Origin: Microbacterium sp. APC 3901
GTDB taxonomy: Bacteria > Actinomycetota > Actinomycetes > Actinomycetales > Microbacteriaceae
Direction of reading: 5' to 3'
DNA: 64,000 nucleotides
Assembly (NCBI RefSeq): GCF_030407765.1
Contig: NZ_JASDCU010000008.1
Location: 62,001-126,000 of the forward strand
A program made the position numbers and the translations under genes. Numbering within the stretch: position 1 is the stretch's first letter; each line of letters opens with the position of its first letter. Of the stretch, positions 34,818-44,154 are shown piece after piece. Under the pieces are notes generated by a model. It was given only the letters and a program-made list of their open reading frames with translations, was not told the DNA's origin and did no database searches.

Positions 34818-35528
34818 GTGCGCATCGACGTCCTCTCGATCTTCCCGTCGTACTTCGACGGACTGACGCTCTCGCTGCTCGGGAAGGCGCAGAGCGCCGG
34901 CATCCTCGACCTGCGCGTCCGCGACCTCCGCGACTGGACATCCGACCGTCACCGCACCGTGGACGACACCCCGTACGGGGGCGGGGCGGGGATGGTCATG
35001 AAGCCGGAGCCCTGGGGCCTCGCGCTCGACGAGCTCGCGTCGTCGGATCACTCCGATGGGGGGCGGCCGCCGACGATCATCTTCCCCTCTCCCGCCGGCG
35101 AGGTCTTCACTCAGGCCACTGCTCGTGACCTCAGCACCCGCGATCACCTCATCTTCGGATGCGGTCGGTACGAGGGCATCGACGAGCGGGTCTTCGAGTA
35201 TGCCGCGTCGCTCGGCGAGGTGCGACTCATCAGCCTCGGCGACTACGTCCTCAACGGCGGAGAGGTCGCGACCATGGCGATGATCGAGGCGATCGGTCGA
35301 CTGATCCCGGGCGTCGTGGGCAATCCGGAGAGCCTGGTCGAGGAGTCGCACGAAGACGGGCTTCTCGAGTACCCGTCCTACACGAAGCCGTCGGTATGGC
35401 GAGAGCGGCCCGTGCCCGAGGTGCTGTTGAGCGGCAACCATGCCGTGATCGCCTCATGGCGCCGCGATCAGCAGATCGAGCGCACGCGTCGCCGTCGTCC
35501 GGATCTGCTGCCGGACGACGAGAACTAG
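34818..35528 (+). CDS. trmD: tRNA (guanine(37)-N(1))-methyltransferase
   Basis: Methylates G37 next to the anticodon and so prevents frameshifting. The 236-residue SPOUT enzyme has the trefoil-knot motifs [24 protein letters not shown] and GDYVLNGGE in order, and the C-terminal [20 protein letters not shown] start. Its last 4 bases overlap the stop of the convergent phosphatase gene. Identification is firm. Confidence 0.97.
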   Translation: MRIDVLSIFPSYFDGLTLSLLGKAQSAGILDLRVRDLRDWTSDRHRTVDDTPYGGGAGMVMKPEPWGLALDELASSDHSDGGRPPTIIFPSPAGEVFTQATARDLSTRDHLIFGCGRYEGIDERVFEYAASLGEVRLISLGDYVLNGGEVATMAMIEAIGRLIPGVVGNPESLVEESHEDGLLEYPSYTKPSVWRERPVPEVLLSGNHAVIASWRRDQQIERTRRRRPDLLPDDEN

Positions 35529-36118
35529 AGCATCCGCTCGGTTCCGCCGTCGATCTCGAACACCACGTCCTGCGGGTGCCTCAGCGACAACGCAGAGGCG
35601 GCGTCCAACCCTCTGAGGTCTGCTCGCAGCAGCCGGCCGAGCATCTCGTGACTGACGAGCAGAGGAACGCCCGTCGAAGCCCATCCGCACGATGACAGCG
35701 CCCGGCGGGCCCGCTCTCTCGCCTGGGCGTAGCTCTCACCTCCGGGAAACGCCCAGCCGTACCGGTTCGCGGCTCTGTCCGCCCGCGCCCCGGGATATCG
35801 CCGGTCGATCTCATCCCAGGTCATACCAGCCATCTCACCGTGATCGAGCTCGGCGAGCTCGGCGATCTCGACGAGTTCTGCGCCGATCCGATCGGCGATG
35901 ATCAGCGCAGTCTGTCGTGCACGGCCCAGTGGGCTGGAGCAGACGGTCGTGATGCCGCGACCGATCATCCGCTCGCCGATGCTCTGCGCCTGTCTGATGC
36001 CTTCCGTGGTCAGAGGCGAATCGAGCTGTCCCTGAAGCCGATGCTCGAGATTCCAGCGGGTCTGCCCGTGCCGCACCAGGAACAGATGGCCTGGCACGCG
36101 GCGATCCTCCGGAATCAT
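35525..36118 (-). CDS. histidine phosphatase family protein
   Basis: A 197-residue phosphoglycerate-mutase-like protein. The catalytic RHG is in [11 protein letters not shown] near residue 14; the second histidine is in [14 protein letters not shown], and the acid residue in [14 protein letters not shown]. The layout is like GpmB/CobC phosphatases. It could act on a phosphosugar, nucleotide or nucleoside phosphate; context (end of the rpsP operon, converging with trmD) gives no clue. Confidence 0.88.
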   Translation of the reverse strand: MIPEDRRVPGHLFLVRHGQTRWNLEHRLQGQLDSPLTTEGIRQAQSIGERMIGRGITTVCSSPLGRARQTALIIADRIGAELVEIAELAELDHGEMAGMTWDEIDRRYPGARADRAANRYGWAFPGGESYAQARERARRALSSCGWASTGVPLLVSHEMLGRLLRADLRGLDAASALSLRHPQDVVFEIDGGTERML

Positions 36119-36225
36119 GCACTCAGGATCGCACAGCCTTGACGCGCCACGACCAGATCACTCGACGGAGCGCATTCGACGCCACGCGCAGCGCGTCGTC
36201 GGTTCCAGGAACGGAGGGGCCAGAG

Positions 36226-37008
36226 TCAGCGGACGCCGAGGAACGACCTGTCGGTGAGGATGATGGGACCGTCCGCCGTCACTGCGACGGTGTGCTCTGA
36301 GTGAGCGCCCCTGGATCCGTCGACGCTCCGAAGGGTCCAGCCATCAGGATCGGTCACGAGCTCGTCTGTCGTCTCGAGCAGCCACGGTTCGAGGGCGAAC
36401 ACCAGGCCCTCGCGCAGTGGGAATCCACGCCCGGCACGGCCGTCGTTCGGAACGTGCGGGTCGCCGTGCATGATGCGCCCCACACCGTGCCCGCCGAAAT
36501 CGGTGTTGATCGAGTACCCCTCGCCGTGCGACACCGCAGCGATGGCGGCAGAGATGTCGCCGATTCGGTTGCCGACGACGGCTGCGCCGATCGCTGCTTC
36601 GAGCGCGCGCTCCGTCGTGTCGATGAGGCGAAGGTCTTCCTCGCGTGGGGTGCCCACGACGAACGAGAGGGCCGAGTCAGCCACCCAGCCGTCGACCGAC
36701 ACTGCGAAATCCAGGGAGACCAGGTCGCCGTCACGGAGCGTGTAGTCATGGGGGAGCCCGTGCAGCACCGCGTCATTGATCGACGTGCAGATCACCTTGC
36801 CGAAAGGGCTGGCGCCGAACGACGGGTGGTAGTCGATGTAGCACGACTCCGCTCCGGCCCTGCGGATCATCTCGTGCGCTCGGCGATCGATCGACAGCAG
36901 GTTCGTGCCGACCTTCGTCTCGTCGCGCAGGGTTGCCAGGGTCTCAGCCACGAAGCGACCGGCGGCGCGCATCTCATCGATCTCGGCAGGGGTGCGCAGT
37001 TCGATCAT
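36226..37008 (-). CDS. map: methionine aminopeptidase, type I
   Basis: Removes the initiator methionine from nascent proteins. The 260-residue protein has the five metal ligands of the family in order: D and D in LVSLDFAVSVDGWVADSAL, H in FGGHGVGRIMH, E in FALEPWL, and E in HSEHTVAVT. The start MIELRTPAEID is supported by GAGAGGA upstream; the open frame extends further without a good start. It is divergent from the membrane protein gene at 37130. Confidence 0.95.
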   Translation of the reverse strand: MIELRTPAEIDEMRAAGRFVAETLATLRDETKVGTNLLSIDRRAHEMIRRAGAESCYIDYHPSFGASPFGKVICTSINDAVLHGLPHDYTLRDGDLVSLDFAVSVDGWVADSALSFVVGTPREEDLRLIDTTERALEAAIGAAVVGNRIGDISAAIAAVSHGEGYSINTDFGGHGVGRIMHGDPHVPNDGRAGRGFPLREGLVFALEPWLLETTDELVTDPDGWTLRSVDGSRGAHSEHTVAVTADGPIILTDRSFLGVR

Positions 37009-37116
37009 CGGGTGTCCTCTCGTCCACTCCATTCTCCCCGATCTCCCGGACACGGGTGTCCGGGGCGAGGTGGCGTGCTCACAGCGAACACCGGGACGAC
37101 GCCGAACAGATCGTCG

Positions 37117-37122
37117 TACGAT
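37117..37122 (+). promoter_or_regulatory. -10 box of the 37130 membrane protein gene (leaderless type)
   Basis: TACGAT, then 7 bases, then the ATG. Confidence 0.4.
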
Positions 37123-37129
37123 TTGAGAC

Positions 37130-37618
37130 ATGTGGTTGCGTCAGGCGTTCTTCCGGTGGCTGATTCCGGCGGCTTTCCTGCTTCCGCTCTGGCTGCTGGT
37201 GGGGTGGGGCGTCTTCCAGGGCGGGTGGGCGATCCTGTGGGTGCTGTTCATCGCCGTGCCCTCGGTCTTCGTCGGCCAGCTCCTCCTCACGCTCCTGACC
37301 CGATCCCGGCCGTCGGTGCGTGTCGAGCGGGCGGTCTCCTGGTGGGACGTCGGCGGCTTCGCGCTCTGGCACGGGTTGACCATCGCGGTCGGCTGCTTCA
37401 TCGACGGAGCATTCGGCTGGCTGCTCGCGGCAGCGGTGGTTGTCGGAATCGGCCTGTTCTGGCTGCAGCTCTGGCAGCTGTGGAACGAGGCGAAGGGGAG
37501 CGGAGCGCGGATCCGCGAGACCATCGCGTGGTCCTCCGTGCCCGGCGTCGACGAACCGGCGCCAGCCACCCGAGCGCACGAAGTCATCGTCGTCCGCGAG
37601 AAGGACTCCCAGGACTGA
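37130..37618 (+). CDS. small membrane protein of unknown function
   Basis: A 162-residue protein with four hydrophobic segments (about 8-27, 32-55, 78-95 and 100-122) separated by an arginine-rich loop (TRSRPSVRVERA), and a soluble C-terminal tail of about 40 residues ending in charged residues. It has no recognised domain. It looks like the many family-restricted membrane proteins placed between map and rplS in actinobacteria. Confidence 0.7.
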   Translation: MWLRQAFFRWLIPAAFLLPLWLLVGWGVFQGGWAILWVLFIAVPSVFVGQLLLTLLTRSRPSVRVERAVSWWDVGGFALWHGLTIAVGCFIDGAFGWLLAAAVVVGIGLFWLQLWQLWNEAKGSGARIRETIAWSSVPGVDEPAPATRAHEVIVVREKDSQD

Positions 37619-37637
37619 CGCCGCCGGGCACGGCGTT

Positions 37638-37666
37638 TTGGCCGTGTGCGGCATCCATGGCAGAAT
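37638..37666 (+). promoter_or_regulatory. promoter of rplS
   Basis: TTGGCC at 37638-37643 and CAGAAT at 37661-37666 with a 17-base spacer. The -10 core GGCAGAAT is the same as for rpsP. The transcript would start near 37673, giving a leader of about 125 bases. Confidence 0.6.
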
Positions 37667-37699
37667 GAATGTTCGTGCCGTGACCGGCTCTGCCTCAGG

Positions 37700-37723
37700 G
37701 GAGCCCACGGACGCTTCGGCTCC
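37700..37723 (+). other. possible hairpin in the rplS leader
   Basis: GGAGCC (37700-37705) pairs with GGCTCC (37718-37723) with a 12-base loop. A short stem in the untranslated leader; leaders of rplS are often structured, but this one does not let me name a family. Confidence 0.25.
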
Positions 37724-37797
37724 GTTCAGCACACACCTCTTCTTGTTCCTACTTACATCATGCAACCGACCTGAGGCGAGTGCAGAGAGAGACGATC

Positions 37798-38145
37798 ATG
37801 CAGATCCTCGACGCCGTCGACGCAGCATCGCTGCGTTCAGACGTTCCCGTCTTCAACCCCGGTGACACGGTCAACGTGCACGTGAACATCACCGAGGGCA
37901 CCCGCTCGCGTATCCAGGTCTTCAAGGGCGTCGTCATCGGCCGCCAGGGAGACGGCGTGCGCGAGACCTTCACCGTTCGCAAGATCAGCTTCCAGGTGGG
38001 CGTCGAGCGTACGTTCCCGGTGCACTCCCCGGTGATCGACCACATCGAGGTCGTCACCCGCGGTGATGTGCGTCGCGCGAAGCTCTACTACCTCCGCCAG
38101 CTGCGGGGCAAGAAGGCGAAGATCAAGGAGAAGCGCGACAACTGA
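37798..38145 (+). CDS. rplS: 50S ribosomal protein L19
   Basis: A 115-residue L19 with the conserved [30 protein letters not shown] and [20 protein letters not shown]. The ATG at 37798 gives the family N terminus; an in-frame start six codons upstream is also possible. A strong terminator-like hairpin follows 14 bases after the stop, so the gene may be transcribed alone. Confidence 0.97.
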   Translation: MQILDAVDAASLRSDVPVFNPGDTVNVHVNITEGTRSRIQVFKGVVIGRQGDGVRETFTVRKISFQVGVERTFPVHSPVIDHIEVVTRGDVRRAKLYYLRQLRGKKAKIKEKRDN

Positions 38146-38158
38146 CGCGCAGGTTCTC

Positions 38159-38195
38159 CACAGCACCCCGGGACACGATGTCCCGGGGTGCTGTG
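38159..38195 (+). terminator. terminator hairpin after rplS
   Basis: CACAGCACCCCGGGACA (38159-38175), loop CGA, and its exact complement (38179-38195): a 17-bp perfect stem, followed by TTATCC. Confidence 0.75.
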
Positions 38196-38263
38196 TTATC
38201 CCCGGGGTGTGCGACCCTTGATGATGCCGTCTCCGTGCGGTGCGAGACTGTGAAGGAACCCTC

Positions 38264-38998
38264 ATGACGACTGACTCCGCCGCCGCGTCCACTCCACCCA
38301 CGAAGCGGCGTCGCGGGTTCCTCGTCTTCCTGCGAGACGTCCTCGTCATCATCGTGATCGCGGCGCTCGTCTCCTTCGTCGTCAAGACCTTCGTCGTGCG
38401 CTCCTTCTACATTCCGTCGGCGTCGATGGAACGCACCCTGATGGTCAAAGATCGCATCCTCGTCGATGAGTTGACGCCCCGGTGGAACGACTACGAACGC
38501 GGCGATGTCGTCGTCTTCAAAGATCCGGGCGGGTGGCTCGACGGACAGCCGCAGACTCCGGCTCAGCCTCCGCTCGTCGAAGCCGTCGACTGGATGCTCA
38601 ACGTCATCGGGATCTCGGCCACGGACTCGCAGGATCACCTCGTCAAGCGGGTGATCGGATTGCCGGGCGATCACGTCGTCTGCTGCAACGCCCTCGGTCA
38701 GATCACGGTGAACGGCGCGCCCATCGACGAGCTCGACTACCTGAACCTGCCGGACGGCGACACTGCCGCGTCGAACGAGCCCTTCGACGTGGTCGTGCCG
38801 GAGGGATCCCTCTGGATGCTGGGAGACAACCGGGATCGTTCGCGGGACTCGCGGGCGCATCAGGATCTCCCGAGTGGCGGATTCGTGCCGATCGAGAACG
38901 TCGTCGGCAAGGCGTTCTTCACCACGTGGCCCTTCGACCGCATGGGCACGATCGACGGCCACCACGACAGCTTCAACGGCGTCCCGGATCCGGAATGA
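38264..38998 (+). CDS. lepB: signal peptidase I
   Basis: Cleaves signal peptides of exported proteins at the outer face of the membrane. The 244-residue protein has one N-terminal membrane helix (about 19-42), the catalytic Ser54 in PSASM and Lys128 in LVKRVIGLPGD, and the C-terminal box GDNRDRSRDSR. The ATG follows GAAGGAACCCTC. It is coupled to rnhB by an ATGA overlap, an actinobacterial arrangement. Confidence 0.96.
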   Translation: MTTDSAAASTPPTKRRRGFLVFLRDVLVIIVIAALVSFVVKTFVVRSFYIPSASMERTLMVKDRILVDELTPRWNDYERGDVVVFKDPGGWLDGQPQTPAQPPLVEAVDWMLNVIGISATDSQDHLVKRVIGLPGDHVVCCNALGQITVNGAPIDELDYLNLPDGDTAASNEPFDVVVPEGSLWMLGDNRDRSRDSRAHQDLPSGGFVPIENVVGKAFFTTWPFDRMGTIDGHHDSFNGVPDPE

Positions 38999-39654
38999 CA
39001 GTCGTCGCCCCCAAGCTCACTCTCGAGCGCAGGCTGCTGACGGACTGCGATCTGATCATCTCCCTCGATGAAGTCGGACGCGGTGCGCTTGCCGGGCCGG
39101 TGGCGGTCGGAGCTGCCGTGATGGATGCGGCAGGCGCGCGACGCCGCGTACCCGAAGGACTTCGGGATTCGAAACTCGTCACGGAGAGGCGCCGACCCGA
39201 CGTCGCCGCCAGGGCCGCGGCATGGGTGCAGGCGTCAGGCGTCGGCTGGGCGAGTGCGGCGGAGGTCGACGCGGTGGGCATCATGCGGGCGCTCGGGCTC
39301 GCGGCGTCGCGCGCCGTGCAGAGCGTGGTGGACTCGGGAGTCGACCTCGACGGGGCGCTCGTGCTGCTCGACGGCAATCACGACTACGTCTCGCCCGTGC
39401 ATCCGGTTCCGCTGCGCGTCCGACCGGTCGTCAAGGGCGACCGTGACTGCGCGTCGGTCTCAGCGGCCTCGGTGATCGCCAAGGTGGCCCGAGACACATA
39501 CATGGCTGAGCTTCACGAGGGTCACCCCGCGTATCAATGGCACAGGAACAAGGGATATGCGAGCCTCGAGCATCGTGAGGCGATCAGGAGCCTCGGGCTC
39601 TCCGCGCACCATCGATCATCCTGGGCGATCGCAGATGTCCCGACGCTGTTCTGA
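38995..39654 (+). CDS. rnhB: ribonuclease HII
   Basis: Removes RNA, including single ribonucleotides, from RNA-DNA hybrids. The 219-residue protein has the acidic active-site motif DEVGRGALAGPV near residue 25, LRDSKLV, the aspartate in LLDGNHDY and VVKGDRDCASVSAASVIAKVARD. The ATG overlaps the lepB stop (ATGA). Identification is firm. Confidence 0.96.
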   Translation: MTVVAPKLTLERRLLTDCDLIISLDEVGRGALAGPVAVGAAVMDAAGARRRVPEGLRDSKLVTERRRPDVAARAAAWVQASGVGWASAAEVDAVGIMRALGLAASRAVQSVVDSGVDLDGALVLLDGNHDYVSPVHPVPLRVRPVVKGDRDCASVSAASVIAKVARDTYMAELHEGHPAYQWHRNKGYASLEHREAIRSLGLSAHHRSSWAIADVPTLF

Positions 39655-39701
39655 GCCTGCGTGCGGTATCGCGGTGTCGCCGACTCTAGGATGGAGGGAT
39701 C

Positions 39702-40028
39702 ATGGATGAGGAAGCCTTCGACGATTACGACCGCGAGCTCGAGCTTGCGCTGTTCCGCGAATATCGCGACGTCGTCGCACAGTTCCAGTATGTGGTCGAG
39801 ACCGAACGGCGGTTCTACCTCGCCAACGAGGTGAACGTCGTACGGCGCGACACCGAGCACGACTTCTACTTCGAGATCTCCATGAGTGACGTCTGGGTGT
39901 GGGACATCTACCGTGCCGACCGCTTCGTGAAGGCCGTACGCGTTCTGACGTTCAAGGATGTCAACGTCGAGGAGCTGCAGCGCCGCGAGTTCGAACTGCC
40001 GCAGGAGCTGTCCCTCGACGGAGAGTGA
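39702..40028 (+). CDS. DUF2469 protein
   Basis: A 108-residue acidic protein of the actinobacterial DUF2469 family, function unknown. It starts MDEEAFDDYDRELELALFREYRDVV, shown in part, and has NEVNVVRRDTEHDFYFEISMSDVWVWDIYR in the middle (both recognisable in the family). It lies between rnhB and yraN as in other actinobacteria. The ribosome binding site GGAGGG is 4 bases before the ATG. Confidence 0.9.
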   Translation: MDEEAFDDYDRELELALFREYRDVVAQFQYVVETERRFYLANEVNVVRRDTEHDFYFEISMSDVWVWDIYRADRFVKAVRVLTFKDVNVEELQRREFELPQELSLDGE

Positions 40029-40130
40029 CCTCTTCTGCACGGTCCGGGTTCCTGAGGAGTTGTCCGGGGGATCCGGGGCTTCGGCACTTTCGGAGCTCTG
40101 ATCTTCGAGGTCGATCGACAGGCTGTCCCC

Positions 40131-40493
40131 ATGGCAGCGAAAGACGAGCTAGGCAGATCCGGTGAAGAACATGCGGTTCGATACCTGACCGGTATCGGAT
40201 ATGTGGTGCTCGATCGCAACTGGCGATGTGCGCAGGGTGAGATCGACATAGTCGCCTGCCGCGGTCGCCATCTGGCGGTCGTAGAGGTCAAGACACGACG
40301 GACGATCGCCCACGGGCACCCCTTCGAAGCGGTGGATGCACGCAAGGTCCGCCGGCTGTGGCAGCTCGCCCATGCGTGGGCCGCCGATCATCCCGATCTC
40401 GCCCGAGGGCTCATGATCCGGATCGAGGCGATCGGGATCATCGGCGCTGATCCGGAGCACAGCACCCTTGAACACCTCATGGACGTGTCATGA
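40131..40493 (+). CDS. yraN: YraN family (UPF0102) nuclease-like protein
   Basis: A 120-residue protein with a restriction-endonuclease-like fold. The family motifs are GRSGEEHAVRYL, NWRCAQGEIDIVA and VVEVKTRR (the E and D and the ExK of the PD-(D/E)XK pattern). Its function is unknown, but the setting beside comM and dprA suggests DNA uptake or recombination. The stop overlaps the comM ATG (ATGA). Confidence 0.9.
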   Translation: MAAKDELGRSGEEHAVRYLTGIGYVVLDRNWRCAQGEIDIVACRGRHLAVVEVKTRRTIAHGHPFEAVDARKVRRLWQLAHAWAADHPDLARGLMIRIEAIGIIGADPEHSTLEHLMDVS

Positions 40494-42019
40494 CGACGGC
40501 CCGCACCTGGGCGGTCGCGCTGACCGGGGTGGATGGGCACATGGTCGAGGTCGAGGCGGACATCTCGAATCAGACGCCCGACTTCAAGATCATCGGGTTG
40601 CCCGACAAATCACTCGGCGAAGCGGTTCAGCGGGTGCACAACGCGTGCAAGAACACCGCGCTCGATCTCCCGCGTCGTCGGCTGACGGTGAACCTCTCAC
40701 CCGCGAGCCTCCCCAAGCAGGGAGCGGGGTTCGACCTCAGCATCGCCGTAGCCGCGCTGGCAGCCGGGGGAGCCCTGTCGGGCCGCTCCATCGCGCGCGT
40801 GGTGCATCTCGGTGAGCTCGGGCTCGACGGTCGACTCCGGCCCGTTCCCGGAGTGCTCCCGTCCGTCTTCGCTGCGGCTCGCGCGGGATTCGACACCGTG
40901 ATAGTCCCGTGGGGCAACGAGGCGGAGGCGAGGCTCGTTCCGGGAATCGAGGTGCGTCCCGCCGCGAGCCTGTCGCAGGTGGCGGTGTGGCACGGCGCGG
41001 AGATCGACGTGCTCGAGGCAGATCCGGTCGCGGCCACAGCGGTCGTTCGCGAGCGTCCTGAGGAGTTGGACCTCGCCGACGTCGTGGGGCAGCACGACGC
41101 CGTGCGTGCGCTGATCGTCGCGGCGGCAGGAGGACACCACATGATGCTCAGCGGCCCGCCGGGGGCAGGAAAGACGATGCTCGCACGAAGGCTGCCCGGC
41201 ATCCTTCCGAGTCTCACCGAAGACGAGGCGCTCGAGGTGGCGTCGATCCGCTCGCTGACAGGTGAGCCGGTGCAGGCTCTCGACGTCATGCCGCCGCTGG
41301 AGTCGCCGCACCACAGTGCATCCGTCGCGGCGCTCGTCGGAGGCGGGACGAGGTCGGTTCGCCCCGGGGCGATCTCTCGGGCACACAGGGGCGTGCTCTT
41401 TCTCGACGAAGCGGCAGAGTTCTCGAGGGTCGCGCTCGATGCGCTGCGTCAGCCGCTCGAGTCGGGTGTGATCGAAGTGAGCCGATCGGGGATCACGGCA
41501 CAGTTTCCCGCGAGATTCCAACTGATCGTGGCGCTCAACCCCTGCCCATGTGGCAACTACGGGGTGCGTGGTGCGGAGTGCGCGTGCCCGTCGTTGGCGA
41601 TCCGCAGGTATTCGACGAGGCTCTCGGGTCCGCTGCGCGACCGCATAGATGTCGAGCTGCACGTCTCCCGGGTATCCGCCTCTCAGGCGATGGTCGGGGG
41701 CCGCACCGGGATGACGAGCGAGATCGCACGCGCGACGGTCATCGAGGCGCGGGAGCGCGCTGTCGCCCGATGGCGGGGAACGCCGTGGCTCCGCAACAGC
41801 GAAGTGCCCGGTGCCCGGCTGAGACAACTCGATCTGCGTGTTCCTGCGGATGCGAGGGTGCCGTTGGATCGGGCTCTCGAGCGGGGGACGCTCACTTTGC
41901 GAGGCTACGACAGGGTGTTGCGGCTGGCTTGGACCATGGCCGATCTCGCCGGAGTCGATCGGCCAGGACCCGACGAAGTGGGTCAGGCGCTGTTTCTCAA
42001 GAGCGGGTACGCATCATGA
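40490..42019 (+). CDS. comM: YifB/ComM family Mg-chelatase-like ATPase
   Basis: A 509-residue AAA+ protein; in competent bacteria ComM is a helicase that drives branch migration during uptake of foreign DNA. The N-terminal LonC-like domain is followed by Walker A GPPGAGKTMLARRL near residue 222, Walker B VLFLDEAAEF, and the C-terminal Mg-chelatase domain with the FQLIVALNPCPCG cysteine segment. It is coupled to yraN before it and dprA after it by ATGA overlaps. Confidence 0.94.
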   Translation: MTTARTWAVALTGVDGHMVEVEADISNQTPDFKIIGLPDKSLGEAVQRVHNACKNTALDLPRRRLTVNLSPASLPKQGAGFDLSIAVAALAAGGALSGRSIARVVHLGELGLDGRLRPVPGVLPSVFAAARAGFDTVIVPWGNEAEARLVPGIEVRPAASLSQVAVWHGAEIDVLEADPVAATAVVRERPEELDLADVVGQHDAVRALIVAAAGGHHMMLSGPPGAGKTMLARRLPGILPSLTEDEALEVASIRSLTGEPVQALDVMPPLESPHHSASVAALVGGGTRSVRPGAISRAHRGVLFLDEAAEFSRVALDALRQPLESGVIEVSRSGITAQFPARFQLIVALNPCPCGNYGVRGAECACPSLAIRRYSTRLSGPLRDRIDVELHVSRVSASQAMVGGRTGMTSEIARATVIEARERAVARWRGTPWLRNSEVPGARLRQLDLRVPADARVPLDRALERGTLTLRGYDRVLRLAWTMADLAGVDRPGPDEVGQALFLKSGYAS

Positions 42020-43197
42020 TCGATTCGCTCACAGATGACGCCGGGCTTCGAGAGTCACTCGACCAGGTCAGGCCCTCAGAAGATGCGGGGGAGGCGCTCG
42101 CCCGAGTGTGCTGGTCGGTTCTCGCCGAGCCGGGCGATGGCGTGGCCGGGGCGCTCATAGGCGAGCTCGGCGCCTTGGGCGCGCTCCGGTTCGCGCTGGG
42201 TACCGGGAATGCGGCGAGCTCAGAAGTCGGCAATCGGGCACTCGCCGATGGGCGGGCGCGGTGGAAGACCCGGGCCGACGTTCGCAGCGTGGGCGATGCG
42301 GTGCGCGGCGCCAGGGACGTCGGAGCTCGGCTTCTGATTCCGGGGGACACGCACTGGCCGATCTCTCTCGACGACCTCGGGGCCCATGCGCCGGCCGTGC
42401 TCTGGGTGCGTGGAGATCCGGGACTGCTGAGCGCGGCACCCAGAGTCGCGATCGTCGGCGCCCGCGCCGCAAGCGGCTATGGCGAGATGCTCGCGGGCGA
42501 CTTCGCCGGCGAATTGGCCGGAGGCGGCGCTGTCGTGGTGTCCGGGGGCGCGTACGGCATCGACGGCGCAGCCCACAGGGCCGCACTCGGCGTCGGTGGG
42601 AGCACGATCGCGTTCCTCGCAGGCGGTGTCGATCGCGCGTACCCCCAGGGCCATCAGCAGCTCCTGCGCCGAATCGTCGAGACCGGCGCCGTGGTGAGCG
42701 AGGTCCCGTGCGGCACCGCGCCGACGAAGTGGCGATTCCTGTCGCGCAACAGACTCATCGCCGCGGTGAGTGACGCGACGGTGGTCGTGGAGGCGGGGTG
42801 GCGAAGCGGGTCGCTGAACACTGCAGGGCACGCAGCCGCACTGGGTCGTCCGCTCGGTGCGGTGCCCGGGCCAGTGACGTCCGCATCGTCGGCCGGCTGT
42901 CATCGGCTCCTGCGTGAGTACGACGCGCGGTGCGTCACCACGACTGCTGAGATACGCGAGCTCTGGGGTGGCGGGCTGATCGGCACGTCACCCGGCCCAG
43001 GGGCGGATCCCGACCGGTCTCGCGTTCTCGATGCCATGAGCGGTCGCGGGGCTCGAGCCGCTCTCGAGTTGTCTCGACGGTCGGGGCTGGCGCCCGAGCG
43101 CGTCATCGCCTTGCTCGGGCTGCTCGAGCTCGAGGGCGAGGTGGTGCGAGTCGAAGGGGGATGGCAGAGAGCACGGCTTGGCCAGCGGCGCGGCTGA
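42016..43197 (+). CDS. dprA: DNA-processing protein DprA
   Basis: Loads RecA onto incoming single-stranded DNA during transformation. The 393-residue protein has a short N-terminal helical part, the Rossmann domain starting RVAIVGARAASGYG, SGGAYGIDGAAH, PQGHQQLLRRI, the SRNRLIAAVSDATVVVEA segment, and a C-terminal winged-helix-like part (GRGARAALELSRRSGLAPERVI, shown in pieces). The ATG overlaps comM. Identification is firm. The presence of comM and dprA does not show that the strain is competent. Confidence 0.95.
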   Translation: MIDSLTDDAGLRESLDQVRPSEDAGEALARVCWSVLAEPGDGVAGALIGELGALGALRFALGTGNAASSEVGNRALADGRARWKTRADVRSVGDAVRGARDVGARLLIPGDTHWPISLDDLGAHAPAVLWVRGDPGLLSAAPRVAIVGARAASGYGEMLAGDFAGELAGGGAVVVSGGAYGIDGAAHRAALGVGGSTIAFLAGGVDRAYPQGHQQLLRRIVETGAVVSEVPCGTAPTKWRFLSRNRLIAAVSDATVVVEAGWRSGSLNTAGHAAALGRPLGAVPGPVTSASSAGCHRLLREYDARCVTTTAEIRELWGGGLIGTSPGPGADPDRSRVLDAMSGRGARAALELSRRSGLAPERVIALLGLLELEGEVVRVEGGWQRARLGQRRG

Positions 43198-43232
43198 CGC
43201 GGCGGTGATCCGCGCTCCTGCACACTTGAGGC

Positions 43233-44135
43233 ATGCAGTTCGCGGCAGCCGCACACGCCTTCACCGACCACCTTGCCCGGGTGCGCCGGCTGTCTCCCGC
43301 CACCGTGCGCGCCTACCGATCAGACCTACGGGACCTCGCGGAGGCCGCCGGCGCACTCGAGCTCGACCAGATCACCCTGGAGACTCTCCGAGATTGGCTC
43401 TGGCGGGCGACTCAGCGCGGGGACGCGCGGTCGACGCTCGCGCGGCGGGCGGCTGCGGTGCGGTCGTTCTTCAGCTGGGCGCACGAGCAGCAACTCGTCG
43501 ATCACGATCCGAGCCTGCGTCTTGTCGCTCCCAAGCGGGGGCGAGCTCTCCCCACGATCGCCTCTCAGGATGCGATGACGACCCTGCTCGATTCGCAACG
43601 TCGAGCCGCCAGCGCCGGTGACCCGATAGCGCTCCGAGACCACGCGATTCTCGAACTGCTGTACGGGGCCGGCATCCGGGTCTCCGAACTGTGCGGGCTC
43701 GATGTCGACGACCTCGACCTCGATCGAGGTACAGCGCGTGTGATGGGAAAGGGGGCGAAGGAGAGAGTCGTACCCTATGGGCTTCCGGCTCGCGAGGCCG
43801 CCGGCTCGTACCTGTCTCGAGGGCGCCCCTCCCTCGCCGCCCGCACATCGCGGTCGTCTCCCGCACTGTTCCTCGGCAGTCGTGGTGCGCGGATCGGTCC
43901 ACGAACGGTGTATTCCCTGGTCGCCGAGGTGCTCGCGCCGTTCGTCGGCGAAGAGACTGTCGGCCCACATGCGCTCAGGCATACAGCAGCGACTCATCTG
44001 CTCGACGGTGGAGCCGACCTCCGGGCCGTCCAGGAGATCTTGGGCCATGCCAGCTTGGGCACGACCCAGATCTACACTCACGTCTCCGCTGAGCGTCTCA
44101 CTGCGACGTACCGTCTGGCACACCCCCGCGCGTGA
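43233..44135 (+). CDS. xerC: tyrosine recombinase XerC
   Basis: Site-specific recombinase that resolves chromosome dimers at dif with a partner. The 300-residue protein has the N-terminal SAM-like domain (residues 1-90) and the catalytic set: R in [11 protein letters not shown] in [12 protein letters not shown] in [13 protein letters not shown] in [14 protein letters not shown] and the nucleophile Tyr281. This is the ordinary core-genome XerC placed after dprA, not a prophage integrase. Confidence 0.94.
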   Translation: MQFAAAAHAFTDHLARVRRLSPATVRAYRSDLRDLAEAAGALELDQITLETLRDWLWRATQRGDARSTLARRAAAVRSFFSWAHEQQLVDHDPSLRLVAPKRGRALPTIASQDAMTTLLDSQRRAASAGDPIALRDHAILELLYGAGIRVSELCGLDVDDLDLDRGTARVMGKGAKERVVPYGLPAREAAGSYLSRGRPSLAARTSRSSPALFLGSRGARIGPRTVYSLVAEVLAPFVGEETVGPHALRHTAATHLLDGGADLRAVQEILGHASLGTTQIYTHVSAERLTATYRLAHPRA

Positions 44136-44154
44136 TGCACAGCCTTGGCGCGCG

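Noticed and set aside
43233-44135. Integrase that might mark a prophage or integrative element
   Set aside because: It is the core-genome XerC next to dprA and rpsB, with no att sites, excisionase or phage genes nearby.
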